Shown here: positions 1-12,200 of the stretch, one piece after another | How positions within the stretch are numbered: the stretch's first letter is position 1 | Layout of the letters: each line of letters begins with the position of its first letter | Assembly (NCBI GenBank): GCA_029964075.1 | Contig: CM057149.1 | Location: forward strand, 2,490,465 to 2,554,464 | DNA: 64,000 nt | Origin: Patiria pectinifera | Taxonomy: Eukaryota; Echinodermata; Asteroidea; Valvatida; Asterinidae | Direction of reading: 5' to 3' | The notes under the pieces: model-generated | Seen by the model: the letters and a program-made list of their open reading frames with translations, nothing else | Told to the model about the DNA's origin: nothing | Databases searched by the model: none | Translations under genes and position numbers: made by a program

Positions 1-207
1 CTGCCTGTTAGGCGCAAGCAAGCTTAATCAATCACAATAACCATCTCTGCCCATTTGCTCCTGGGTGGAGAGAAGCAATGAGTGACAAAGTGCCTTGCTC
101 AAGGGCACACGCACCATGACCCCGGCTGGACTCGAACCCACAACCCGCAGCTTTACCCACAGACCACGAATCCAGTGCCCTTAACCACGAGGCCACAGCA
201 CTCCACA
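1..207 (-). mobile_element. tRNA-derived SINE, probably cut by the window edge
   Basis: Read on the minus strand, the segment starts near 205 with a tRNA-like head. An A-box-like stretch (TGGCCTCGTGG) lies near 187-198 and a B-box (GGGTTCGAGTCC) near 129-140. A body follows with the words CCCTTGAGCAAGGCACTTTG and CATTGCTTCTCTCCACCCAGG. That head plus central domain is the layout of tRNA-derived SINEs found in many marine animals. The tail runs to position 1, so the 3' end may be outside the window. The head does not fold into a clean cloverleaf, so this is not a functional tRNA gene. Confidence 0.75.
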
Positions 208-504
208 TTCGAAGCACCTTACTAAAGTGGAGGGATGAAAATGTTCCACAAGGAGTTTCGGAATACGAAAAAATATTACATATGCTCCCAGGATTTGTCC
301 TTGGAAATGTTCGACCACAAACGAGAAATACCTATTTATAGATACACAATGCAAAACCAAAAAAAAAACCAACTCCCACAAATACCAACAAGGACCAAAT
401 GTTTTGATAATTCGAAGTTAATGGATTGTGTTGACAGTATAGATTTCTACTTAATAAGTGTTATATATTTTTCAAAGATGCATAGTCTGCTTCTGCAACT
501 TCGT
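208..504. other. Noncoding, nothing recognised
   Basis: AT-rich sequence between the SINE and the element at 505. Short open frames exist on both strands but show no domain, no splice context and no compositional bias of coding sequence. Confidence 0.5.
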
Positions 505-917
505 CAGGGGCGTAAATCCGGAGGTGGGGGTGGGGATGGGGGGTGGTATACATGTATATCCTCCACTTTTTGACCGGAGGTGTGCTATTCGATCATCCCC
601 CACTTTTTTGTGGTGAAAAACAAACAATTTTGAGGTATTTTTCGAACTTCCTAACAACCAAAATGTAGGCTATTCAATAGTACTGTAAACGGGAGAAAAA
701 GTACAAAAGCTTTAAATGCGCCGTTTTGATGTAAGGTTATGTGGCGTAAGTACACATAAGATATACTTCTGTATCACGAACAGCGTCCCTAGTGTCAAGT
801 GGTGTCAAATACATGCCCTCCCCCCCCCTTCGCGCTTTTCGAATTTACACGGCCGGGCAATTTGTTTTTATTTTAGTTATCCCATCACCCCAGTCCCCGG
901 CACAGATTACGCCACTG
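505..917. mobile_element. Probable hAT-like non-autonomous element
   Basis: The ends are imperfect inverted repeats: the left end begins CAGGGGCGTAAATC and the reverse complement of the right end begins CAGTGGCGTAATC. Both continue into G-rich tracts. CAGNGGCGTA ends are typical of hAT-type MITEs in marine invertebrates. The 8-base flanks do not match, so the target duplication is lost or the borders are slightly off. Confidence 0.45.
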
Positions 918-3900
918 ATCTGTATCGGGGGGGGGGGGGAATTCATGCTATGGCAATATCGTAGATAAAGGTGAACCTGTAGAGAACATTATTGCTGCGT
1001 GGACGTTTTCGTGATCTTCTTGAAAGTACTTGATTGCTCTCGCTAAAAAGGTAGGATTTGTTCAGAAATCTACGGTGAGGAGGCTTTTTTCTATGAAGTG
1101 CAGCAATTGTTTTATATTCCCTCATGACGTCATATTTATTCACGCCAAGTCTTAAAGAGGAGGCGTCACAAACACGGCCACATCCGTTCACTAATCGAAG
1201 TACCAGATGTCCATCACTACATTGCAAAAGTGCCTTCCCTCTAGACAGAACCGTCTGGTCTTTGGTAAATGTATTGGAGAAAGGCCCGGGAGGCAGAAGT
1301 CACGACCCCAGTTTTGATTCAATTTGGGGAGGATTGCGACTTGGGCAAATTGAACTCAAGGTCCAAAATCATGCACAAAACACACAGATTGAACTTGAAC
1401 CCCCCCCCCCGAAAAACTAAGTACAAAATGTTCAAAGACGCCGAAGGGTTGCAGCCTCTACATGTACCCGCGTAACACCATTATGACCGATGGTAACACC
1501 AGGCACCAACGATGAACGTGACCGTACTAATCAATGGATTTTACAGGTACACCGATGCATTTGTCATGCATGGGAACATAGACGCCTACCAACTTACCAA
1601 GATTGTTATCTCTTCACAAATTGGCTGTTTTCGTTTGCAATAATTGCTTACCAAACATTTTATCAATTAGAATTGAAATGCCAGATGTGTGTGTGTTTTT
1701 TTAGTTTGTCGGTAGCCTATACAAGCCTTACATTTCCTTTACTTTTAGAGCAATATCGATATATTGAACAGAATGTTCGTAGCTGGTGCATAGTTTTTTG
1801 TATTCTTAATTTATTAGAAATAAGTTTTGATTGTTATGCGTATATTTCATTTTTATAAGATTAAAGTGTAATTAATGATTTTGAGTGAGACTTCAGCCAA
1901 ATTTTTCACTTCGTAGCGTTTCTTTCGTCGACTTTTCAAATAAATAATCGCAAGTTGTTTTATTGTAAGCTTACCGTGAAGGTTTTGAGAAAATCGAATG
2001 AAAAGAAAGAGAGGTCGTCAAAATATGTAAAGGCTGAAAAAAAAACCATTAAATTTTATGGCATACTTGGCCTTAATATCAGTCTCATCCATTTTGTTTT
2101 CACGGAAAAGCTGGGTCAAATATCATGACTATCTATATCATCAATGGAAAAGAGGAAGTTGTCTCGATTTTTGTATACGTTCCGCTCGCCGAGTTCCCAA
2201 TAGGCAACGGACACACGAACCGTAGAATCATAAAATGTTTCCTGTTGTGTCAGATCCCAAAGAGCTTGTGACTACGGATCAAAATAGGTCATGTTACGCT
2301 AATCTCGATACACCTCACTGACCACAAAAGATACACAATATTTTCACTAAAACTAAAATGTAAAATATATCCTTGATTGGCAACACATCCGGGTCGTGGG
2401 GAACAAATGCACTTTTGTGCAAAAGTTGTAAGAAATTCAAGCTATGTAGTCTCGTGGGCATACATTGAAGCAACTGTTACATGTTTTGTCCATCTTTTAG
2501 TGGAAATCAATTGGCTGGATTACACCATCGTCCAAAGAAAATGATAAATTCGATACCAGTACACGACCGTGATAACATTTGATTTTCTGAGAAGCGAGGA
2601 AGTGGCTTCCTCTATCAAATATTTTCCAGCGAATCCCTGTACCATTAGACATACTAGGACAAGTGTCAGTTTGCTATTATGACAGGATGCAGGCTCCTTT
2701 TCGGATAAAAGCATTAGAATCGCGAGAAACTGCACGCAGGCGAGAAAGGTCGTGGGGATGGAGGTAGGGGCGGGGCACTCACGTATCCAGTGAGAGGACG
2801 AAGCGAAACGGGACAGTCTTCCAGTTCTTTCGAGATCTTAAACAGGAATAATGACGGTGAAATGTACAAGGCTCCATCGTCTAATGAATGTAGGCATATT
2901 TTTTAACCTTAATTTCCATAGGCTCAATCAACCAATAATATGACGGTTCTTACCCCCTCGGAAAACAAATGTTCAGAGTTCCTTCCCTTCTTTTTTTCTT
3001 TTTTTTTTTTTTAAATTGAATCATCCGTATTCTATATAGAAGCATGTAGCCATAGGGATCGAGGGGCTGGGGAGTCGAAATAACCAACCCATATTCGAGA
3101 TAAGTCCTCTTTTCAGATGTCCATGATATTTTATTTTGACAATAACTGTCGAGAAAAACATTTTCTACTCCGTGGCTTTTAGATTTGCAGAGTTGCGGCA
3201 TTGATATCAGATGTTAGCAGAAGACGGGTCCTTTTGTTGTTATATAAAGACCCACCCTCGCGTCAGGCAGGCTATACGGGCCCAGTATATCCCCTTGGAT
3301 CGGGAGGTCGAGGAGCAACGTCTTACAAAAAGAATTGCAGAATCGTCTTTCTTAAAATCTTCCGTGGCGGACTAAAATGGATTGCTTGTGAATTCTGTCA
3401 CGGCGATGTTTATAACTTCCCTTGACTATATAGATGAATCACTGTAAATCCAGCTGTATCAACGTGACATGACAACTTGAAACCGGTTACCTTGACACGC
3501 ATTGTTATTAAACAGACATTTTGAAGTTGCAACCTTCTTAGGTGCATATGAAAATTGTCGTCACAGCTTTACAACGTTCACTTTCTGTAAATACAAATAT
3601 CCAATCTCCAAATTTCTAATTCGATGACCATTGCAAAACAGACCAAGAAACCTGCAAAAAGTCAGAAATGAGAATAGTGACAAAAGGCCTGTTGCATTTA
3701 TCTCACGATAACTTACTGACGGACGGACGGACGGACGGACCGACCGACCGACCAACCGACCAACTGACTCACGGTCATCTTGTGAGCCGGGCAGTGTTAT
3801 CATCAAGAGTAACGCAAGTGATTGGACTAAATGTGGCCCATTGTGTGGACCAAATGCATGAAAAGACTTCAAGTAAATGGCCATTCTTAATCAATTGAAT

Positions 3901-4651
3901 GTAATTGTGTGCATTCTAAGACTATATATGTAGCTTTTGAATCATTGCCTGGTCTTGTTTATATCAATTGATATGCAAATAATGAATGATTATGAGTGCA
4001 ATGGTGACAATTTTTTCGTGAGTTTTCAACGAATGAAAATATTCTCTCCATTGCACGAATGCAATAATTCAAATGCAATATGTGACTAAACGCAATATGT
4101 GACTGGTTTTTGTTATTTTAAAATTTATTGAATTAAAGGTTGTCTTGCGGAGAGTGACCTCATTAAATGGATGCGGTGTCTGATAAATTTTACTTGATTG
4201 AAATTGTGTGATAATGAACTATCTGTATAAATATTTACAAGTCACGATTATAACAATCAACAGTTTCTAAGGAACACAGAACCATTTATGAGTAACTGGA
4301 AGTTGACTTTGGTTTAGAACTACTAAGTCATCTGGCCTGTCTGTCCAGGTCTGGTCATGGCTTTCCGGTGATCACAACCTGTAGAATATTCCAGAGAGAC
4401 AGTCCCGGTGAGGCATAGTCTGGTTCCGTGCCAGGTAATGTCCCATCAAATGAAATACAATTATTATACACACTATAAAAGACACTTTTATTTGTTCGTT
4501 TGAAAACTTGTGAAATAACGGTTGGCTTCGGAGGGTGTCTAATTACACGAAGATAGAAAGAAAGTTTTTTTTTCTGCAAAACACATGTCACGTGTGACCT
4601 TGGCCCTCCTAAGATCATTTGCTATCATAAGGGACAATTTTGGACTTAGGA
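918..4651. other. Intergenic, no gene seen
   Basis: No open frame here shows a recognisable domain. Contents are homopolymer runs, a 4-base microsatellite at 3717-3766 and scattered AT-rich sequence. Confidence 0.5.
3717..3766. repeat. Microsatellite (GGAC)n(CGAC)n
   Basis: A run of GGAC units changes into CGAC units and then into CAAC-like units, a compound tetranucleotide repeat. Confidence 0.9.
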
Positions 4652-4895
4652 GGCCCCCAAAAAGTTCTGCTTCCGATTACATGGCACTTGAAAATGGGGT
4701 AGGTAGGTAGAGATTTTGTGTTTGCATACTTTTTTGTGCATGATCATATGGAGGCGTCTACGTGTTGTCAAGGGTAAAACGTAGAATTGATGGTTTTCAT
4801 TCCCCCCCCTCATTTTTCCATGAAAAAAATAGGGTAGGGGCTGTCAGAATAGGGTAGGTAGGGAAACCGGAAGCAGAAGTATTTTTTATTTGGCC
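4652..4895. mobile_element. Short inverted-repeat element (MITE-like)
   Basis: The left end (GGCCCCCAAAAAGTTCTGC followed by TTCCGATT) pairs with the right end, whose reverse complement reads GGCCAAATAAAAAATACTTC and then TGCTTCCGGTT. The interior carries AGGGTAGGTAGG-type words next to both ends. No target duplication is evident. It resembles the element at 53525-54142 in its CTACCTACCC/GACCGACCC subterminal motifs. Confidence 0.5.
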
Positions 4896-5740
4896 TTATT
4901 GGTCTTAAAACATCGATGGTGATACATACCTGTTTCTCGGTTTGCAGCTATTCGACATAACTGGGGACAATGAATGGCACTGCTGGAGTCTTGAAATCAT
5001 ACCATGTGGGTGATTCTGTGGTGATTCTTTTTCTTTATAACAATTTTCAATCTGCAAATCAAAGTTCAAATTTACGAGCAAAATGCATCATAATTCCAAG
5101 GACCAAGGTGATTTGTACACTCACGTTTTCAATGATTTTTATTTTTTATTTAATTAATTTATTTATTTATTATTTTTTTGGGGGAGGGGGGAATTACCAG
5201 GAAATTGTGGCGGAGCAAAGTATTCTAGGTTAGCCCTGTCTCTTGTATTTTGTAAGTTCCCCACTACATGGTTAATTTTCATAATAGAATTTAGCATAAA
5301 TTTTCCCATTCGAAGTCTTCACGTTCTCATGTACGCAATTCTCTTCTCATCAGTACTTTTCATTTTTAGTGACAACGCAGAATTCAAATTGCTCAATATT
5401 TAGTGTTTTTCTAACCATCACCACAATCATGTGACTTAGTCAAAGCAAACTATTATGATTTTTTTCCACTCAAATTAGGATACAGCGTGTCTTGTTTTCT
5501 GTGCAATGGCAACTTGACTGACCTACTGCCACCCAAACAACCTTCCGTTTTGTGTTTATTATTTCTAGATGGTGTTTCATGGCAAGGGGTTATTTTCGTA
5601 GATGGGATCACTCGACCACTATAGAGCAATCCTCATGTCACCCCAGGGTCTATCGAATGGGTGGCAAGAATGTCTCTAAACTGAAGTCTAACAGGTGAAG
5701 GGCATAGATGCTGTCAAAATTCATGGCGTATGGGGAGGGA

Positions 5741-5999
5741 CATGGGCGTCGCCAGGATTTTTTTCCGGGGGCGGGGTCAAAGCATATTTCCCCCAAAATT
5801 CCTTAACTTTTTCATTATATTCTCAATTTATCACTTTTCCGAGCGTGAGCAGGGGAGCATTTGCCCTACCCCCATCAAATTAACAGCAATGTGGCTTCGC
5901 ACCTCTTTTTCCTTTTTTCTCCTTCTTTTTTTGGGTTGGTTTTCCGGGGGGGGGGGGGCAAGCGCCCCCTTGCCCCCCCCCCCCCTCGCGACGCCCATG
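5741..5999. mobile_element. hAT-like MITE with 8-base target duplication
   Basis: The termini CATGGGCGTCGCCAGGA and CTCGCGACGCCCATG are inverted repeats. The 8 bases before the element (5733-5740, GGGAGGGA) match the 8 bases after it (6000-6007, GGGAGGGG) at seven of eight positions. An 8-base duplication with CA..GGCG termini points to the hAT superfamily. The 259-base interior has long G and C runs and no transposase, so the copy is non-autonomous. Confidence 0.75.
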
Positions 6000-6007
6000 G
6001 GGAGGGG

Positions 6008-9000
6008 ATCCATAGACCGAGACGATCAAACATGGGTACGGGAGATGTGCTCGGATACATGAAACATGTCAAACCTGACAAACCATACCAAATGCAAACA
6101 GCTTACATGTAAAAAGGTTAAGAAAAAACCTCATGTTAAGAAGAACGACATACAAAGGATTACAAACACACAGACCATATGGATAGAGATAGAGTTGTGC
6201 AAAACTGACGCACTGATTCGCTGACTATAACTGTAACTTTTGAATTAAACTGTTTTACCTTTTTCTTCGACAGTGGCATCGGGCCCACTGTCATTTGTGG
6301 CTTGCACTAGTCTGGTGCAGCTTGATTCATGTACCTTCACGGTACATGTGAAGGCAATAGTCAATGCATGCAATCGGCTAAAGAGTCTTTTTCATTTTCA
6401 TGACGTTTAACCACTTGAGCGTATTATACCAACTTTTTGACATTCAATTGAATAAAATTGTGCATGCGTGCTCTGTTTTAAGTAAGAGCGTGAGGGATTG
6501 AGCAAGACATGTACTGAGCTTGTATGTTAGTGCACAGAGTGTTTGAACTGTCTTGTTAGCACAAAGCTAACTTCAACTGCAAGTGAAGCCTGATGATATA
6601 TAAATTGCTTTCTATGGAGGAATCATGTGATTCGGTGACTGAAAGAGTAAATGGGATTTCGAAATGTTTTCTGCCTATATAATTCAGAACACAGAGGCTC
6701 CAAAATAATCCATGAATGACAAGCCCCCCCCCCCACGTTGTATGAAATAAAATTGGGAAGTCCCCCGGTTTATTTCACAAACTGATAAGAAAAATGAGAT
6801 TGAATATAGGCCTTATGAGTGTTTTTTTTCTTTCGTTTTGAGAGGTCACGCATTTTGTGTACAGCATGTTAATTATTAAGATATAGTTTTCGGGAAATTC
6901 CTGTATGCCTAAGTAGATGCTAGTTGATAATGGGCTTAATGTGTGTAAGAAAGATTTGCCATGTGCTTTGTCTTTTTGTCCAGTATAAATTAGACTATAT
7001 AGGCCTACATTGTACATACAGCAGCCATTCTATATTTTTCTATGGGAAATCCATGGATGTTACTTCTCGTGTAGGCACAACCAAATTTCATGATGATGGT
7101 GAGTCCATTGTCACAGATCGTAAAACAACAAATTGTAACCCTGCCTTTGCTTGCTTGCTATCATACAATGATGTTATATAATATCACAGTGAGTCCATAG
7201 TAAAGATTTTCCCGTTCAACTTAAGCAAATTTTCACCCAAATTAGCCCCAGAGTCATTCACATTAAGTGTGAATTTGAATTCAGTTTAAGATCATCGTTC
7301 ATTGAACGAAAACGAACCTTTCATTTTTGTTTTCGAGCACGCGATCAGGAAAACGCGGCAATCACTTGAAATTTAAGAGTACGGAGAGCATTCAAGGCAT
7401 GGAACAAGAACAGATGGTCAACTAAATTCATAAAAGGGCAAACATTTTCGACATTTTGGCATTGGAATTCACTACTTACATCATTTTTGGAGAATTAATC
7501 ACAGAAAATTGCAAGAAATACATTTATAATTCCAAGAAGATAATACATACTTGAAATATGGATTAAGATTTTGTTTTTGTGTAAAAATGTTTAGAAGTTC
7601 ATATCAAGGTCAGAAGGGATATAGAGCAATGATGAAAGAATAGATGCCGAAGAAAATAAACGACAACTTGAAATGGGAAAAAAATAAATAAACATGGAAC
7701 GTGCAGCTGTCCTAATGAAAACCTTTGTTTTTATCCGTTACTTTTAGTTTCTTTTCGTCCATTCATGAAGATGTAACTATTATGAATGCACAAAGTGGTG
7801 ATATTGCTTTCCCATAAATGGAAAGGAAAGTGAGAATTGAAGGCAGAAACCTCATTAGATCAAGGTGTGCCATGCTGAATGACGATTGGGTGCTATTTAA
7901 TTATGTGACACAACTTCTAAATTGGATGTGTCGGCAAACACATTTGAGTATCTATAAACGAAACTGAACGCCATGATGAAAATCAATGCGCCAAAGAATT
8001 ACAGCATGGTCAAAATCGCTTGAATTTGAATGTATTTCTGACAAATTTGAGCAAGAAAAGCAATGTCCATAGTGATTCTCATTTGGAATACAAAACACAC
8101 GGTTCAGATTCACAGCATGTATGAATGTATACATGTATTATTGTAAGAGTGTATTGCTCAGTGCAAGACAATATTAAAACACAGGATGTGTATCAGGACC
8201 GTCCTCTTGTTAAGTTTGATTTTTTTCTCCTTAACTTAATGGTCATACCTTAAGCATAAAAGTTGCAAAAATACAATTGGGCTATGATTGTGTTAATCTT
8301 GAATCCAGTGAAAAGGCTGTATATATATGTGTTCTATATTTAGCACTACTTTATTTTAAGTCAAGGTTGGCCCAAGTCAGTCTTGTCTGGCGTTATACCG
8401 GAGTATGGTTCCGGACTTCCGCGTTCGGACAGGGTTGATTTTTGGCGGTAAAAAACAACAATACAATCATCGAATTAGCAATACCAGTAAGACTGGGAGC
8501 ATTGGAACATAACCTTTACTCCCGGAATTTGTTTTTCGGTTGGTGATGTCATTCATGTGGAAGTGGCTGAGTCCAGGGTCCGTGACCAGACCAGTGACTG
8601 ACGCTGACGATGACAAATAAGGCAGCAGGGAATCCCACTACCACCAAAGCACGTGGTCTACGATATTGTACAGTAGGTACAGTGAGTGTACATATCAATA
8701 CAAGTACCAACCGCTCATGCGTGGTCATATACCACTGCCGTGCCTATATAAACCTACCAACTACCTGTGTCACCTCATTCATAACTGGATCAACGTGAAT
8801 GATCGCTGTTCGCTTGAAATGACTGGATAAAAAAAAACCAGTTATTGCACTGCACGAGTTCAAATCGTGTACAAAAGTTTGCATTAAGTTATATTTGGTG
8901 ATTCGGTTAGAGCACACTGTTTAAGAGGATAAGACCTTTTTTTTCGGCATTCCGTTCACTTGAAGGACCATTACACACAAGTCTTAACAAAGCACCTCAG

Positions 9001-9151
9001 GCAAAGTTAGCTTTTTAGCCTGAGCTTTGGACAAACATTGTATCGGAACGGTGACTTTATTGACTGATAAAGGGCACCGTTGAATTATTTAGCGGAGACG
9101 TGAGGATTTCCGTGCGGTTGATCCATCGCGCAATTACAGGCCGGCGGGGAG
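6008..9151. other. Upstream region of the protease gene, no gene seen
   Basis: No coding sequence is recognised. A cytosine run lies at 6725-6734. The last 200 bases before the start codon at 9152 should hold 5' UTR and promoter sequence, but I see no clear TATA box. The CAG at 9137-9139 could be a splice acceptor for a noncoding first exon. Confidence 0.4.
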
Positions 9152-9269
9152 ATGACTGCGGCAATGGGTTTGGCGCGGACTTGGTGGTTGGCTGTTGTGC
9201 TGGTGTTCTTGGCTTGTACATGCGTCACAAATGTGGCCTTTAGCATTGACGGCTGGCCTTCATTGGCAG
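9152..9269 (+). CDS. Exon 1: signal peptide of the SRCR-FN3 protease
   Basis: The exon encodes 39 residues and one base of the next codon. After a short polar start it has a hydrophobic run (WWLAVVLVFLACTC), as in a secretory signal peptide, with cleavage plausible around residues 24-31. It ends at a GTGAGT donor in phase 1, which fits the phase of the SRCR exon acceptor at 18683. A second in-frame ATG lies four codons downstream. The assignment rests on position, phase and signal-peptide character, because there is no domain in it and the intron to the next exon is long. Confidence 0.65.
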
Positions 9270-12200
9270 GTGAGTACTTGAAGGTTTATTTTTCTTTATA
9301 CCAAAACTTTTAGGTTCCAAAAAGCCCCTTGCGTTTGAAGATTGGTGAGGAGTTTTTCCTCAGTATTGCTCCCCATTCACTCGTTCTTTGCACACTGCAC
9401 TGGAGCTTTACTTCGCAAACATTTTTTGTCAGTTTTCGAGACTGTCACATAGCAGTTTGGACTTCTGAAAGCTGTCCAAATATTGATTTGGTTCACCAAG
9501 TAGATCTCCCATCGTTTCGCAGTTATTACAATCCCCTTGTGACCATCGCAACGGATTAGCCAGGTTTACGTTAATGCATCAACGCTAAGCCAGTTGAGTA
9601 TAGCTTTCTTGTCTGGTACTATTAGTAGGTCACAGAAGCCCGGAACTTACGAAGTAAACCACTAATAATTGTTAATTTTTGTTGGACTAGAGTGAGAGCG
9701 CTGGTCATGCATATCATGTTTCTTAGATTTTATATGAGCTAGTATATCGGGTACAATAATAATCAGGATAGCGTGAAATTATGAGCATGTCAGGAATGTA
9801 TGGGGGTAATCTTCGCGGCTCACGCGATACCCAGCGTTTCTCAGTTGAGCATAATATAATGCGTAGGTTTTCCTCATCTCAAACGATACATTTGGTCGCA
9901 TCAGTAGTAAGAATGGCAAGATCAACATTATCTCACTTTATCATCCATGTGTTTGATGTTTGATAGTAGTAAAGATGATGGACATGATGTTCAAGATAAC
10001 TTCCAGACAATCCAGACAATACAGTCAACGTTGTATTTGTACCGTTCGATCATAGTTAGGGACAACCGTACATGATTCTTCTCGACTTTGACCTCCATAA
10101 AACTCGATAGTCGACTGTAATAAAAAGTTGTGAGTATTAGTTGTGTGGGTAATCTTTATCATATAGTAATTGTTTTGACGCGTGCACCTTGGAAATTATG
10201 TGATTTGGAGTTTAATCTCCAACCTATCTACGGGATTGATGGTTGATGAAATTGTGACATTCAGCTGGGAAGCTCATTGCTCCTTGATTGGACTGTTGGG
10301 TTGGGGGATCCCCAATCATGCAGGCCTACATGCGTGTACAAACACATGGGTCGCCGCGTGACATAACCAAATTAAATATTTACAAGAAGTTGACGGCTCT
10401 GTTTAAACCTAGCCTATATAAGCTGGTTTTATGAATCAATATTTTCGCCGATTGAATAGAGTGGCATGCATAAGCCAAGGAACAAAATGTCTCATTAGTA
10501 GAACATTCTTAGTCAATAATATCGAATGTGCAGCGCGGCTAGCCATGAAGGGCAGGCGCTTGATTCTACACGGCAGACACCAACAAAGAGCGGCCTCGAG
10601 TCTGTTGAGTCAATAATATACCATTGTCGTGTTTATTTGTCATATATTATAGTCCCATATTCTGTCAACCAAAAAAGAGCCATGTAGTACCTCTAACAAG
10701 CATAGCAGAATTCGTACTTCCCACCACCTGCCAAATACACAGTGAACAACCTAAACGATGCATGGCGGTTCGGCTCACAGCGTTGGGTGCACGTACAGCA
10801 TCAGATGTCGAAATATAATCGCGCAGTGGTACTGGTATATTATAGGCCTATTTGACGATCATAAAGCTTTTGCTGGTCCGCAGTATATTTTGCACAGAAG
10901 TTTGTGGAGGTAACGAATGTCTTATCAACTGTTACTTTAAACTTAGTAATGATGCGAAGTTGCTCATCTTTTTGGACCGACATATTTTAACATCTAATAT
11001 CTTGATTGTAGAGGTTGTGTCGTAAATAGCCCTATCTAAGTGCGAGAGTTCATTACAAGTCCATCACAAGTCCCCCTGCAAAAGTATTCCTTAATTGTTG
11101 ATCCCCTGAACATTGTGAAAGAACGTGTGTTTTAGTTGTGGCCAGGCTTCTGATGGACTTGCTATGGTCTGACTATCACTGCATTTTGCAGCACGCTTTT
11201 GCACAGATGTGCCTGCACGTAGTTCTAAATTATCAGGGTCAAATTTATCGCCTAAAAAATACAAGACGATGTTTGAAATTACCCGCATACTTGTTTTATT
11301 TGCACGAACTTGAATACTACAGCCTATTATCTGTCACACATGCCATTTTTAATGTCTCAAGAGCACCTGACGGAAATGACGAAGCCCCCTCTCTGTCATG
11401 TCATTCCGAAGACATCATCCTTCTTAGTTCTCCCCATAAGACGCTTGTCATTCAGTGATGGCTTGAGCAAAAGATGTCATGTTATAGTCTTCCCTCTAGA
11501 ACCACATGAATCATGGACAGCATTACCCACGACCTCGGCGACAGACCCACTCAAAAATCACATATAATAAAATATATAAAATATCAACGTCAGTATCAAA
11601 TACGCTCATGTGCTTTGAGCTGAATCGACATTCGACACATCTTGACAAGGACAAGGACTCATCTTGAGTGCACTATAGCTCGCAAACCTGAAAAAAAAAC
11701 TGATTTGAAAAGATAAGACAATAAACAAAAATGTTCAGTTTTAGAGGTGGGAGGAAACACCAGAAGATAATAAATGAGAGGGGAAACCCACGGCATCAGG
11801 TATAAGCACCGGAAACAAAATCAACATGTTGACCTGGGCGGCAGTCAAATCTTGGCTGGGAGAGGTCCTCTGCACCAACTTGACTCCCCAATAAATCAAA
11901 AAGTTTAGCTTCGTTGAAAAGGGATTAAGTATTAACCAGGTCTAAGTTCTTTTTTGTTGTTGGAACCACCAGTCGCGGATGTACGGTGGTGGAGCTGGAT
12001 CGAGCGTTAGGGGTATATACCCACCCATGGGACGCAGAAATAGGAACCCTTCCGCCCCTGATCGGACTGGCATCTGATGAGAGCCGATCGTAATGATGGA
12101 ATCAGTCCTTGAAGACGAAACAGTCTGAATAGTTTGAGTCTTTTTAGAAAACACGCTTGTGAATCGCTACAGACCATTGTGCAGACTATACACCTTTTTT

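Noticed and set aside
100..207. A tRNA gene on the minus strand
   Set aside because: A and B boxes are present, but the acceptor and anticodon stems do not pair well and a SINE body follows directly. It is a tRNA-derived SINE.
11971..12059. A possible 90-base hAT-like element with CAGTCGCGGAT / CGCCCCTG ends
   Set aside because: The ends match poorly and the 8-base flanks differ. Noted only inside the intron entry.
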